Numbered from the stretch's first letter, positions 26,272-36,063 are shown. The stretch is 64,000 nucleotides of DNA from Chryseobacterium lathyri (GCF_003290185.1 NZ_QNFY01000001.1:1-64000), one strand, 5' to 3'. The notes: a model not told the origin generated them from the sequence alone. Made by a program: numbers and translations.

Positions 26272-29010
26272 ATGAAAAAAATCTTCAAATTAATACTTGT
26301 AATGATTACGGGTATTGCAATTTCAGTACAGCTGAATGCACAAAATCTACAGGCAAAAGTAAAAATTGATAAGAATATTGCTTATCAGAAAATAACAGGC
26401 TTCGGCGGCTTTGTCTGCAGTCCACAGTTTGGATACAACCATATGACTACCACAGAGATCCAAAAACTTTGGGGTGCAGGCAGTGAAGGAGGGTATAATA
26501 TCATGCGCCTTTATATTCCCGAACAAAGCAGTAATTGGAGTGCAGCTCTGGCAACAGCTCAGCTCGCCAAATCTATGGGACTGACTATATTCGCAAGCCC
26601 GTGGACAATGCCGGCAGCATGGAAAACCAATAACCATGTCAATGCTGTGTATACTGATACGAACGGTGTTCAGCAAATCGGCTATCTGAAACCTGAAAAT
26701 TATCAGGATTATGCTTTGTATCTCAACAGTTTTGTAACTTATATGCAAAATAATGGGGTAACATTAGATTACATATCTATACAAAATGAACCCGATGAAA
26801 TGGCGCAGTATCAAGGCTGTATCTGGACGCCAACACAAATAGCCACCTTTGTTAAAAATTATGGCCACCTTATCAACTGTAAGGTAATAGCACCCGAAAG
26901 TGTTGGTTTTACAGATAATTTTGCCAATGCATTCTTAGATCCCGCGGTAATGGCGAATTTTGAGGTGTACGGAGGACATCAATACGGTTCGATGCAGTCT
27001 GTGTACAAGCAGTTTCAGAATTATAATAAAGAAATATGGCAGACAGAATATCTGATCAACTGGAATTCTTCAAGTAGTTCGGCTCCACGGGATTTCGTCT
27101 GGAATACGGATGGTTTCACTTTTGCAAGAAGTGTAAATAATGCATTGCTTGGAAATGTAAATGCGTGGATTCATTATGCCTCAAAAAGATTTTATGGGCT
27201 GATGGGGGATGGCTCATACGGAACTGTTGCCGGAGATATGACCAAAAGAGGATATATTTTATCCCAATATGCCAAAAATACTACGGGAAAAACCAGAATT
27301 GATGCCAAATGGGAAACCTCAAGCGGAACTTTGGAAGGCTCTTCTTATATTTCGCTGGACGGAAACCAGATCACCCTTGTTGTTATCAATTCTTCTTCCA
27401 GCACATATGATCTTAAAGTTGATCTGCCATTCTTTACAACTTCAGGAATACAGACAACCACTTCACAATCTGTGAATATAGCTTCATCACCTTTCTCTTT
27501 CAGTACGGCGAGTTTCCGCCCCACAGTTCAGGTGAGCCCTTCGAGTGTAATGACTTTTGTGTTTAATAAAAGTGGCGACAGACCGGTATCATTCATGACG
27601 GGAGGTGATGTTCATTATAATAAAATTGAAACTCAGGTTCCAACCAATTCATCGTTTGGTACTAATTATCAACTGAGCGGAAAAACGGTTACATTCTACA
27701 ATTCCACGCCGCTAATAAGCTCAAATACAGATGCCAACAGCGGATATTTAAATTTGGATGACCGTTACAACAAGTTAATTTTTAATGTACTAAATTATAC
27801 AACAAGCAACTTGCCGACTTCATCCAATACGACATTGTATTATGTTGATAGCAACGGAACGGTAAGATCTCATAATTATGGCAGTGTAGCATTTCCTGCT
27901 CCGGGTTCCGGAAGTTTCAATCTGGTATTTGATATTTCCAGAACGGTTCTTCCGTATGGCTGCAAAGGGATTATCGGGCTTCGAAGCGGAAATTACAGCT
28001 CAATTCTCACCCTGACTTTGGGTGATGTTTATTTCAATGTTGGTAATGAAAGAGCTTCAAAATTTGCAGCGGCTTACTCTCTTACAGACAGCAGTCTTAT
28101 GGATGCCCTCGAAAATGAATATTATACATCTATTGATTTCAGAGACGTTACAGGAAATACTTCTACAGACACCTGGAGCAATGCTTCTGCCAACCGGAAC
28201 AGTATTTTTTATGTTAACGGAAGCGTTAGCAATAATAATATAAATGTAATTTCAGGCAATTCCTGTCAGAATCTGACTCTTTCGGATTTGGGCAAAGATT
28301 TTCAGGTGCCTTTTGGCTTTACAGCAAGTTCTGCTACGTACACAAGAACTTTTAATGGGTACGGGATCGTTCTTTTACCTTTCCAGTCAGCCATTCCTTC
28401 CGGAGTTACCGCATACATGATGCAGCCCGGTTCCGGAAATGTGGTTTGTTCACAGATTTCCAACGGGATAATTCCTGCAAATACTCCTGTGTTGATCAAT
28501 GCTACAGGAAGCAAGACATTCACAGGATCAGGTGCTGTATCTACACCAAAAGCAATTACGGTCAACCAGATAAACGGCGTTTATCAGTCTGTAAAAGTAG
28601 CTGCAGGAGGATATGTGCTGAAAACAGAAAGCGGAGTGACAGGTTTTTATAAGGTAACGGCGGGTAACGAGCCCTCAGTCAGTCCTTTCCAGGGATATCT
28701 TACTGAAAATAATACCTATACCAACAACGTTCTTCCGTTAAGTTTTGCTACACTTAAGACTGATGACGTAATCACAGCAAAAGAAGAGATTTTCCTCTAT
28801 CCAAATCCTGCCAAAACAGAAATTTTCATTGACTGGAAATCGGATGATGCATTCTATTCTATCAATAATTCGAGAGGAAGCATAACTAATAAGGTAAAGC
28901 TAACCAAAGGAAGAAACAGAATTGATGTTTCAAAACTTCCGGCAGGGCTTTATTTTATTGAAATATCCGACTCAGGAAAAAGTATTAAAAGTAAATTTAT
29001 AAAACAATAA
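26272..29010 (+). CDS. GH30 endo-xylanase/glucuronoxylanase with T9SS sorting domain
   Basis: A 912-residue secreted enzyme. Signal peptide to about residue 23 (QLNAQ). The GH30 (beta/alpha)8 plus side beta-domain spans about 25-440, with acid/base Glu173 in SIQNEPDE and nucleophile Glu259 in IWQTEYL, as in glucuronoxylan xylanohydrolases. Residues about 450-610 look like a carbohydrate-binding beta-sandwich, and about 610-830 are beta-rich Bacteroidota-type segments (FNGYGIVLLPF, IPANTPVLINA). The last 80 residues are a type A T9SS sorting domain (LYPNPAKTEIFIDW ... GLYFIEIS ... KSKFIKQ), so it is exported by the type IX system. It is flanked by its own terminator. Confidence 0.9.
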   Translation: MKKIFKLILVMITGIAISVQLNAQNLQAKVKIDKNIAYQKITGFGGFVCSPQFGYNHMTTTEIQKLWGAGSEGGYNIMRLYIPEQSSNWSAALATAQLAKSMGLTIFASPWTMPAAWKTNNHVNAVYTDTNGVQQIGYLKPENYQDYALYLNSFVTYMQNNGVTLDYISIQNEPDEMAQYQGCIWTPTQIATFVKNYGHLINCKVIAPESVGFTDNFANAFLDPAVMANFEVYGGHQYGSMQSVYKQFQNYNKEIWQTEYLINWNSSSSSAPRDFVWNTDGFTFARSVNNALLGNVNAWIHYASKRFYGLMGDGSYGTVAGDMTKRGYILSQYAKNTTGKTRIDAKWETSSGTLEGSSYISLDGNQITLVVINSSSSTYDLKVDLPFFTTSGIQTTTSQSVNIASSPFSFSTASFRPTVQVSPSSVMTFVFNKSGDRPVSFMTGGDVHYNKIETQVPTNSSFGTNYQLSGKTVTFYNSTPLISSNTDANSGYLNLDDRYNKLIFNVLNYTTSNLPTSSNTTLYYVDSNGTVRSHNYGSVAFPAPGSGSFNLVFDISRTVLPYGCKGIIGLRSGNYSSILTLTLGDVYFNVGNERASKFAAAYSLTDSSLMDALENEYYTSIDFRDVTGNTSTDTWSNASANRNSIFYVNGSVSNNNINVISGNSCQNLTLSDLGKDFQVPFGFTASSATYTRTFNGYGIVLLPFQSAIPSGVTAYMMQPGSGNVVCSQISNGIIPANTPVLINATGSKTFTGSGAVSTPKAITVNQINGVYQSVKVAAGGYVLKTESGVTGFYKVTAGNEPSVSPFQGYLTENNTYTNNVLPLSFATLKTDDVITAKEEIFLYPNPAKTEIFIDWKSDDAFYSINNSRGSITNKVKLTKGRNRIDVSKLPAGLYFIEISDSGKSIKSKFIKQ

Positions 29011-29036
29011 TCCCAAAGAGATTATATTAAAAATTC

Positions 29037-29074
29037 CTTTAAAAAGGTTACCGCCTTTTCAGGTAACCTTTTTA
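29037..29074 (+). terminator. Rho-independent terminator after GH30
   Basis: Arms AAAAAGGTTACC (29041-29052) and GGTAACCTTTTT (29062-29073) are perfectly complementary around a 9-nt loop. The right arm ends in a T run and the left is preceded by an A run, so it can also work in the other direction. Confidence 0.85.
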
Positions 29075-29082
29075 CTTTAAAT

Positions 29083-29103
29083 TAAGTGTACTATATACAT
29101 TTA
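29083..29103. promoter_or_regulatory. Candidate AraR operator upstream of GH3
   Basis: TAAGTGTA-N5-TACATTTA, an imperfect 21-bp palindrome with arms identical to the site before araB and related to those before the transaldolase operon and the second Nudix regulator. It ends 14 bp before a TAnnTTTG element, so a bound protein would cover the -33 region. Confidence 0.65.
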
Positions 29104-29117
29104 TTAAAATAGAATCT

Positions 29118-29125
29118 TATCTTTG
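29118..29125 (+). promoter_or_regulatory. -7 promoter element for GH3
   Basis: TATCTTTG matches TAnnTTTG. The bases around it are nearly identical to the araB promoter for about 55 bp. The inferred start near 29131 gives a leader of about 70 nt. Confidence 0.65.
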
Positions 29126-29203
29126 TCTTTATCACATTGAAAAACAATATTCAATGGTAATAATCAAAATGTTTTAACAGAATATTGCTTTAAAATTAAC
29201 CAT

Positions 29204-31831
29204 ATGAACAAAATTTTATTAACCCTGTCAGTTGTAGTCTGTACCTTTAGTTACGCTCAGAATTTCAAATATTCGTTTCAAAACCCCGGTCTTCCGGTTG
29301 AGCAAAGGATTGAAAATCTTTTAGGGTTATTAACGGTTGACGAAAAGATTGGAATGATGATGGACAATTCCAGGGCTGTCCCAAGACTTGAAATTCCCGC
29401 TTACGGTTGGTGGAACGAGGCGCTTCACGGTGTTGCCAGAGCAGGAACGGCTACTGTTTTCCCGCAGGCAATCGGTATGGCAGCAACCTGGGATGTTTCA
29501 GAGCATTTCAAAACTTTTGAAATGATTTCTGACGAAGCCAGGGCAAAATACAATAAATCTTTCGATGAAGCTCATAAAACCGGACGTTATGAAGGTCTTA
29601 CATTCTGGACCCCCAATATCAATATTTTCCGAGATCCAAGATGGGGAAGAGGTCAGGAAACCTATGGAGAAGATCCTTATTTAACCTCTGTTTTGGGCGT
29701 TGCTGCTGTAAAAGGTTTGCAAGGAAATGATCCTAAATACTTTAAAACCCATGCCTGTGCCAAGCATTTTGCCGTTCACAGCGGTCCGGAATGGAACCGG
29801 CATTCCTATAATGCTGAAATTTCCAGGAGAGATCTTTATGAAACCTATCTTCCGGCTTTTAAAGCACTGGTTTTAGAAGGAAATGTGAGAGAAGTGATGT
29901 GTGCCTATAATGCTTTTGACGGCCAGCCTTGTTGTGCCAACAATACGTTGCTTAATGAAATTCTTCGTGGTAAATGGAAATACGACGGAATGGTGGTTTC
30001 AGATTGTTGGGCTTTGGCCGATTTCTATCAGGAAAAATACCACGGAACACATCCTGACGAAAAAACAACCGCTGCAGATGCATTAAAACATTCAACAGAT
30101 TTGGAATGCGGAGATACTTACAATAATCTTAACAAATCTCTGGCAAGCGGATTAATTACCGAAAAAGACCTCGACATTTCGATGCGCAGAATCCTCAAAG
30201 GGTGGTTTGAATTAGGGATGCTCAATCCCAAATCGTCTGTTCACTGGAACAATATTCCTTATTCTACGGTAGATTCTAAAGAACATAAAGAACAGGCATT
30301 GAAAATGGCTCAAAAATCTATTGTACTGATGAAAAATGAGAAAAATGTTCTGCCTTTAAATAAGAATATTAAAAAAATTGCTGTTGTCGGTCCCAATGCC
30401 GATGATGGAATTATGCAGCTCGGAAATTACAACGGAACACCTTCTTCAACGGTGACAATTTTAGATGGAATTAAAGCTAAATTTCCAAATGCTGAAATCA
30501 TCTATGAAAAAGGAAGCGAAATAGTAGATCCGTCGTCCAGAACAACTCTTTACCAGAATTTTGTAAGCCAGAAAAACGGTGAGAAGGGAATGAAGGTTGA
30601 ATTTTTTAATAATAATGAATTCAAAGAAAAACCGGTCAATACTTCGGTCAATACAACGAGGATTTCCTACAGCAGTTTTGGGGGAACTCAACTTGCGCCG
30701 GGAGTGTCCAGAGAAAATACGTCAGCAAAAATATCAGGTATTTTTAAAAGCAGTTATTCTGGTGAAGTGATATTTTCTGCTGCAACATCGGATATGTACA
30801 CGCTTTTGATTGACGGTAAAGAGATCGCTACCAGAAAAGGGCCGGATGCAAGACATCCTTCTGAATTTCCGGTGAAAATGGAGAAAGGGAAGGAGTATCA
30901 GATAGAATTTCGACACAGCCAGAAAGGAAAATATGTAAGCATTGATTTCGAAGTGTACCGAAAAGATCCGGTGAATTTTAATTCAGTAAAAGAAAAAGTA
31001 AAAGACGCTGAGGTAATTGTTTTTGTCGGCGGATTGTCCCCGAGCCTTGAAGGGGAAGAAATGATGGTTAATGCAGAAGGTTTTAAAGGTGGTGATAAAA
31101 CTTCAATAGAGCTTCCGAAAGTTCAGCGTGAACTGTTAGCAGAATTAAGAAAAACAGGAAAACCTGTTGTCTTCGTACTGTGCACGGGAAGTGCGCTTGG
31201 TTTGGAGCAGGATGAAAAAAATTATGACGCTCTGCTGAATGCCTGGTACGGCGGTCAATCCAGCGGAACTGCTGTTGCCAATGTTTTAGCGGGAGATTAC
31301 AACCCTTCCGGAAAATTACCAATTACTTTTTACAGGAATCTTGAGCAATTGGATAATGCACTTTCGACAACGAGTAAGCATCAGGGTTTTGAGAATTATG
31401 ATATGAAAGGCAGAACCTATCGCTATATGACCGAAGATCCTTTATATGCATTTGGTCATGGTTTAAGCTATTCAAAATTTGCCTATGGCAATGCTAAATT
31501 GAGCAAAAACAGCATTAATTCTAATGAGAAAATCACGATAACAATTCCGGTTACCAATACTTCAGAAAGAGATGGCGAAGAAGTGGTGCAGGTGTATGTC
31601 AGAAGAAATAATGATCCTTTAGCGCCCGTAAAAACGCTGAGAGCTTTTGAAAAAAAATTGATTAAATCTAAAGAAACAAAAAACATCCAGCTAAACATCT
31701 CTGAAGAATCTTTTAAATTTTATGATGAAAAAGCAGATGATCTAGTTTCAAAATCAGGAGATTATACCATTTTCTACGGAGGAACTTCAAAAAATTCAGA
31801 TTTAAAAAGTATCCAGTTGAAAGTCAAGTAA
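29204..31831 (+). CDS. GH3 beta-xylosidase with PA14 insert
   Basis: Releases xylose from non-reducing ends of xylo-oligosaccharides. The 875-residue protein has a signal peptide (ending FSYAQ, about 19), the GH3 barrel (about 30-350) with the xylosidase-type block WWNEALHGVARAG and nucleophile Asp267 in VVSDCWAL, the (alpha/beta)6 sandwich interrupted by a PA14-like domain (about 460-595), the GGLSPSLEGEEM segment, and a C-terminal fibronectin-III-like domain (about 760-870). This is the architecture of plant-type GH3 xylosidases of Bacteroidota. It is preceded by a candidate AraR operator and a good -7 element, and is followed by the GH51 gene. Confidence 0.93.
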   Translation: MNKILLTLSVVVCTFSYAQNFKYSFQNPGLPVEQRIENLLGLLTVDEKIGMMMDNSRAVPRLEIPAYGWWNEALHGVARAGTATVFPQAIGMAATWDVSEHFKTFEMISDEARAKYNKSFDEAHKTGRYEGLTFWTPNINIFRDPRWGRGQETYGEDPYLTSVLGVAAVKGLQGNDPKYFKTHACAKHFAVHSGPEWNRHSYNAEISRRDLYETYLPAFKALVLEGNVREVMCAYNAFDGQPCCANNTLLNEILRGKWKYDGMVVSDCWALADFYQEKYHGTHPDEKTTAADALKHSTDLECGDTYNNLNKSLASGLITEKDLDISMRRILKGWFELGMLNPKSSVHWNNIPYSTVDSKEHKEQALKMAQKSIVLMKNEKNVLPLNKNIKKIAVVGPNADDGIMQLGNYNGTPSSTVTILDGIKAKFPNAEIIYEKGSEIVDPSSRTTLYQNFVSQKNGEKGMKVEFFNNNEFKEKPVNTSVNTTRISYSSFGGTQLAPGVSRENTSAKISGIFKSSYSGEVIFSAATSDMYTLLIDGKEIATRKGPDARHPSEFPVKMEKGKEYQIEFRHSQKGKYVSIDFEVYRKDPVNFNSVKEKVKDAEVIVFVGGLSPSLEGEEMMVNAEGFKGGDKTSIELPKVQRELLAELRKTGKPVVFVLCTGSALGLEQDEKNYDALLNAWYGGQSSGTAVANVLAGDYNPSGKLPITFYRNLEQLDNALSTTSKHQGFENYDMKGRTYRYMTEDPLYAFGHGLSYSKFAYGNAKLSKNSINSNEKITITIPVTNTSERDGEEVVQVYVRRNNDPLAPVKTLRAFEKKLIKSKETKNIQLNISEESFKFYDEKADDLVSKSGDYTIFYGGTSKNSDLKSIQLKVK

Positions 31832-31848
31832 ACTATTCTCAATGTAGG

Positions 31849-31879
31849 AAACCTTATAGATTTTTAAAACCTAAGGTTT
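31849..31879. repeat. Degenerate family C inverted repeat
   Basis: AAACCTTATAGATTTT followed by AAAACCTAAGGTTT, an imperfect copy of the perfect hairpin at 23547-23579. It lies in the 152-bp gap between GH3 and GH51; nothing else is evident there. Confidence 0.55.
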
Positions 31880-31983
31880 ATCAATAAATAGAAGAATAAT
31901 ACATTCAATTTAAAAGTTCACGATTATAGATGCCCCACTGACTGTAGTCGAAGTGTTTATCTGGACAATCAAAAATAGTATCA

Positions 31984-33957
31984 ATGAAAACAAAAAATAA
32001 AATTTTCACCATTCTTCTTTCAAGTTGCGTTGCATTTTCATCAGCGCAAAACTCAAAATTTACTTTAGATCTTGATGGAACTCCTACCAACATTAAAATC
32101 CAGCCGACAATGTATGGGATTTTCTTTGAAGATATCAATTTTGCAGCCGATGGCGGTATTTATGCCGAATTAATCAAAAACCGAAGCTTTGAATTCGATG
32201 AACCCTTGACGGGCTGGAAACAGCAAAATACACAAACCCTTTCTCATAATCTGGATTCCGGGTTTTTGACCATTTATTCTGATCATTCCAAAACCAATAA
32301 AAACTACGCTAGAATTACCGTTCACAACGATAAAAAGTATATACTGGAAAATGAAGGCTTCCGGGGAATCGGACTTCATAAAGATGCTAAATATGATTTC
32401 AGCTTTGATTTAGAAAATGTATCTGGAAATATTTCTGCGGTCAATGCGAATTTGGTTGACGAAAAAGGAATGGTAATTTCTACAGTTCCGATAATCATCA
32501 AAGGAAAAGGATGGCACAAATATTCGGCTGTTTTTTCTCCTTTAGGAACGGTAGAAAAAGCAAAACTGCAGATCACTTTTACAGGAAACGGCGTTATAAA
32601 TATGGATATGATTTCCCTCTTCCCGCAAAATACCTGGAAAGGAAGAAAAGGTGGCTTAAGAAAAGATTTAGTTCAGAAATTATACGATTTACAGCCTGGA
32701 TTTCTGCGTTTTCCGGGAGGTTGCATTGTGGAAGGCAGAACACTTGCTGAAAGGTATCAGTGGAAAAAAACATTGGGAAATGTAGCAGACAGAGAATATC
32801 TCATCAACAAATGGAGTTCAGGTTTCCCGCATCGCCTGACTCCCGATTATTACCAATCGTTCGGATTAGGTTTTTATGAATATTTCCAGCTTTCTGAAGA
32901 TTTGGGAGCCGAGCCTTTACCGATTCTTAGCTGTGGAATGGCCTGCCAGTTTAACACAGGTGAGCTGGTAAACCTTGAAGAATTAAACCCTTTTGTTCAG
33001 GATGCTTTGGATTTAATTGAATTTGCCAACGGTGATGTCAATACGAAATGGGGAAAAATACGTTCAGAAATGGGACATCCCAAGGCTTTTAATATGAAAT
33101 ATATTGGCGTCGGAAACGAACAGTGGGGTGAAGACTATATCGAACGGTACAAAATTTTTGAAAAAGCCATTCATTCAAAATACCCCGATATTACAATCAT
33201 TTCCGGAAGCGGACCATTGCCTGACGGAGAATTTTTCGAATACGGCTGGAAAGAGCTTAAAAAGCTCAATGCACAGATTGTCGATGAGCATTATTACAAT
33301 TCAGCAAAATGGTTTCAGGAAAATGCTGCGAGATACGATAAATATGATAGAAACGGGCCTAAAGTTTTTGCAGGTGAATACGCAGTTCAGTCGGTAAAAA
33401 CAGTAAGTCCGGACAATAAAAATAACTGGGAATCGGCATTTTCGGAAGCCGCTTTTATGACAGGGCTGGAAAGAAATGCGGATGTGGTAACCATGACTTC
33501 TTATGCGCCGCTTTTTGCACACGCCGATGGCTGGCAATGGACTCCGGATTTGATTTGGTTCAATAATCTGCAGTCATACGCAACTCCCAATTATTATGTT
33601 CAGAAGTTATTTTCGAATAATAAAGGGACTGATTTACTGAAGATTTACCACAATAAGACCCCGGTCAGTGGACAGGATAAACTCTATGCAACCGCAGTAA
33701 AAGACAGTGAAAATAATGAGGTGATCATTAAAATTGTCAATACAGACAACAAGACGGCATTAATAGAAATTAATCCTAAAAATATAAAACTGGGACAAAA
33801 ACTGACAAAAACGGTCTTAAAAGCTCCTACACTTTCTGCCGAGAATAATTTTAAAACAGAAAATATACAGCCTGTTGAAGATAATTCAGTCATAAAAAAA
33901 GGGATATTTTCAATGGAAATTCCTGCTTATTCGCTGGTTGTTTTAAAGATTAAATAA
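31984..33957 (+). CDS. GH51 alpha-L-arabinofuranosidase
   Basis: Releases terminal L-arabinofuranose from arabinoxylan or arabinan. The 657-residue protein has a signal peptide (ending AFSSAQ, about 21), an N-terminal part with a CBM4-like jelly roll (about 70-215) inserted after the FEDINFAADGGIYAELIKNR block, the barrel (about 225-500) with acid/base Glu379 in GVGNEQWGE and nucleophile Glu465 in VFAGEYAV, and a C-terminal beta-domain. It sits 152 bp after GH3 with no obvious separate promoter, so readthrough from the operator-controlled GH3 promoter is likely. Its product is the substrate of the araA-araB-araD genes just downstream. Confidence 0.94.
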   Translation: MKTKNKIFTILLSSCVAFSSAQNSKFTLDLDGTPTNIKIQPTMYGIFFEDINFAADGGIYAELIKNRSFEFDEPLTGWKQQNTQTLSHNLDSGFLTIYSDHSKTNKNYARITVHNDKKYILENEGFRGIGLHKDAKYDFSFDLENVSGNISAVNANLVDEKGMVISTVPIIIKGKGWHKYSAVFSPLGTVEKAKLQITFTGNGVINMDMISLFPQNTWKGRKGGLRKDLVQKLYDLQPGFLRFPGGCIVEGRTLAERYQWKKTLGNVADREYLINKWSSGFPHRLTPDYYQSFGLGFYEYFQLSEDLGAEPLPILSCGMACQFNTGELVNLEELNPFVQDALDLIEFANGDVNTKWGKIRSEMGHPKAFNMKYIGVGNEQWGEDYIERYKIFEKAIHSKYPDITIISGSGPLPDGEFFEYGWKELKKLNAQIVDEHYYNSAKWFQENAARYDKYDRNGPKVFAGEYAVQSVKTVSPDNKNNWESAFSEAAFMTGLERNADVVTMTSYAPLFAHADGWQWTPDLIWFNNLQSYATPNYYVQKLFSNNKGTDLLKIYHNKTPVSGQDKLYATAVKDSENNEVIIKIVNTDNKTALIEINPKNIKLGQKLTKTVLKAPTLSAENNFKTENIQPVEDNSVIKKGIFSMEIPAYSLVVLKIK

Positions 33958-33992
33958 GCCTCAGATACGAACATAGAAATAAAAAATAAAAT

Positions 33993-34013
33993 TAAGTGTA
34001 TTTTATACATTTA
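33993..34013. promoter_or_regulatory. Candidate AraR operator upstream of araB
   Basis: TAAGTGTA-N5-TACATTTA, with arms identical to the GH3 site and only the spacer differing. It ends 15 bp before the -7 element of the araB promoter. Confidence 0.7.
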
Positions 34014-34028
34014 TTTAAAATAGAATCT

Positions 34029-34036
34029 TATATTTG
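34029..34036 (+). promoter_or_regulatory. -7 promoter element for the araBDA operon
   Basis: TATATTTG matches TAnnTTTG and lies in the same near-identical 55-bp promoter block as the GH3 gene. The leader would be about 160 nt; no riboswitch-like fold is recognised in it. Confidence 0.65.
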
Positions 34037-34204
34037 TTTTATCTCAAGAACAGAAATGTAATGGATTTATTAAGGCTTAATTAAAAATGATTCTTTTTAG
34101 TCATCAAATTAAACCTAAGCTTAAACATTTAGCATTAGAAATCTCACCCAGAGCTTGTCGAAGGGGTCTATCAAAATATTGTTAAAACTTAACTCATTAT
34201 ATAA

Positions 34205-35902
34205 ATGAAGAAATATGTTATCGGACTGGATTATGGTACAGATTCCGTTCGTGCTGTACTGATTGATACAGAAAACGGTGCAGAACTGTCTACATCAGTC
34301 AGCTACTATCAACGATGGAAGCAGGGAAAATTCTGTTTGCCGGAAAAAAATCAGTTTCGCCAACATCCTTTAGACCATATTGAAGGTTTGGAACAAACCA
34401 TTTCTAATGTAGTAAAAGAAAGCGGAGTGGCACCGGAAACTGTTGTAAGCATCTGCATTGATACTACAGGTTCATCACCACTTCCTGTAAACAAAGAAGG
34501 AATAGCACTGGCTTTAATACCCGGATTTGAAGAAAATCCCAATGCAATGATGGTTTTATGGAAAGATCATACCTCTATTCATGAGGCTGAAGAAATTAAT
34601 CATTTGGCAAGAAGCTGGGGCGGTGAAGATTACACCAGATTCGAGGGCGGAATTTATTCTTCCGAATGGTTTTGGGCAAAAATTCTGCATATCAACAGAC
34701 AGGATGAAAAAGTGAAAAATTCCGCTTACAGCTGGATGGAACACTGTGATTATATTACTTTTCTGCTTTCCGATCATCAGGATCTGGCGACATTCAAAAG
34801 AAGCCGTTGCGCAGCGGGTCATAAAGCAATGTGGCACGAGTCGTGGAATGGACTTCCGTCTAAGGATTTCCTTGGGCAGCTGGATCCGTCTTTAGCTGAG
34901 CTTCGGGACAGATTATATGATAAAACCTATACTTCCGATGAGATTGCAGGCAGTTTAAACGAAGAATGGGCGGCTAAGCTGGGACTGACAACCAATACTG
35001 TGATTGCCGTAGGAACTTTCGATGCCCATTCAGGAGCCGTCGGCGCAAAAGTTGAAGAGAACACCCTCATTAGGATTATGGGCACGTCCACCTGTGATAT
35101 TATGGTTGCTCCCAACGAAATCATCCTGGATAAAACCGTAAAAGGTATTTGCGGACAGGTGAACGGTTCTGTTATTCCAGGACTGATTGGTCTGGAAGCC
35201 GGTCAGTCCGCATTTGGAGATCTTTTGGCATGGTATAAAGACATTCTCACTTGGCCAATTTATAATGTGCTTATGGATTCTGATAGTATCGATGAAGATC
35301 AAAAGCAACGCTTAAAAGAAGAAATAGAAAATAATCTCATCCGCAATCTTACTTTGGAAGCTGAAAAAATTCCACTTTCCGAAACAATTCCTGTTGCCCT
35401 GGATTGGATCAACGGAAGAAGAACACCAGATGCGGATCAGCAGTTGAAATCAGTAATTTCCGGGCTCTCTTTGGGAACAAAAGCACCTCATATTTTCAAG
35501 GCTTTGGTGAACGCCATCTGTTTCGGATCCAAAAAAATTGTCGACCGTTTTGAAGAAGAAGGCGTTAAAATCAATAAAGTAATCGGAATTGGCGGCGTCG
35601 CCAGAAAATCCCCGTTTATTATGCAGACATTGGCAAATGTCCTGAATAAGCCGATCGTCATAGCGGCATCTGATCAGGCTCCGGCTTTGGGAGCCGCGAT
35701 TTATGCGGCAGTTTCGGCAGGTATTTATCCGACTGTTCAGGAAGCAAGCCGTAAAATGGGCTCCGATTTCGAAGCTGAATATTTTCCTCAGGCAGATCAG
35801 GTTGAAAAGTATGCAGAATTAATGAACCAGTATCAGATTCTCGCCGACTTTACTGAAAACAATATGAAATCAAAAAAGAAGGTGATCGCTGGCAGTTTAT
35901 AG
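34205..35902 (+). CDS. araB: Ribulokinase
   Basis: Phosphorylates L-ribulose to L-ribulose 5-phosphate. The 565-residue FGGY kinase is longer than XylB, as ribulokinases are. Motifs: N-terminal phosphate loop IGLDYGTDSVRAVLID, CIDTTGSSPLPV, WKDHTS, HCDYITFLL, the catalytic-base segment GTFDAHSGAVG, and the C-terminal GIGGVARKSPFIMQTLANVL with APALGAAIYAA. It opens the arabinose operon behind a candidate operator. araB-araD-araA order is the common Bacteroidota arrangement. Confidence 0.96.
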   Translation: MKKYVIGLDYGTDSVRAVLIDTENGAELSTSVSYYQRWKQGKFCLPEKNQFRQHPLDHIEGLEQTISNVVKESGVAPETVVSICIDTTGSSPLPVNKEGIALALIPGFEENPNAMMVLWKDHTSIHEAEEINHLARSWGGEDYTRFEGGIYSSEWFWAKILHINRQDEKVKNSAYSWMEHCDYITFLLSDHQDLATFKRSRCAAGHKAMWHESWNGLPSKDFLGQLDPSLAELRDRLYDKTYTSDEIAGSLNEEWAAKLGLTTNTVIAVGTFDAHSGAVGAKVEENTLIRIMGTSTCDIMVAPNEIILDKTVKGICGQVNGSVIPGLIGLEAGQSAFGDLLAWYKDILTWPIYNVLMDSDSIDEDQKQRLKEEIENNLIRNLTLEAEKIPLSETIPVALDWINGRRTPDADQQLKSVISGLSLGTKAPHIFKALVNAICFGSKKIVDRFEEEGVKINKVIGIGGVARKSPFIMQTLANVLNKPIVIAASDQAPALGAAIYAAVSAGIYPTVQEASRKMGSDFEAEYFPQADQVEKYAELMNQYQILADFTENNMKSKKKVIAGSL

Positions 35903-35997
35903 TTGATAGAAATTTTTAACCTAGGAGTGCACTGCGTGAAACGAGGGACTAGATTCATCGATTCAAATAAAAATAAATAAGGGATAATTCAACAGGA

Positions 35998-36032
35998 CAG
36001 CCTTGTCAAGGTTCAAAACCTTGACAAGGCTG
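35998..36032. repeat. Perfect 16-bp inverted repeat (family D)
   Basis: CAGCCTTGTCAAGGTT and AACCTTGACAAGGCTG are exact reverse complements around a 3-nt loop. Degenerate copies are at 47657-47689 and, much shorter, at 51261-51275. The hairpin has no U-tract and lies inside the araB-araD transcript. Confidence 0.75.
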
Positions 36033-36038
36033 ACGGAA

Positions 36039-36063
36039 ATCAATAGGAATGGGCTTTAGCCCG
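36039..36063. repeat. GGGCTTTAGCCC hairpin repeat (family E copy 1)
   Basis: ATCAATAGGAATGGGCTTTAGCCCG, a short leader word plus a compact hairpin. The same unit recurs at 51283-51310 and 53576-53604, each time after similar repeat words, so the copies are dispersed members of one family. Confidence 0.7.
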
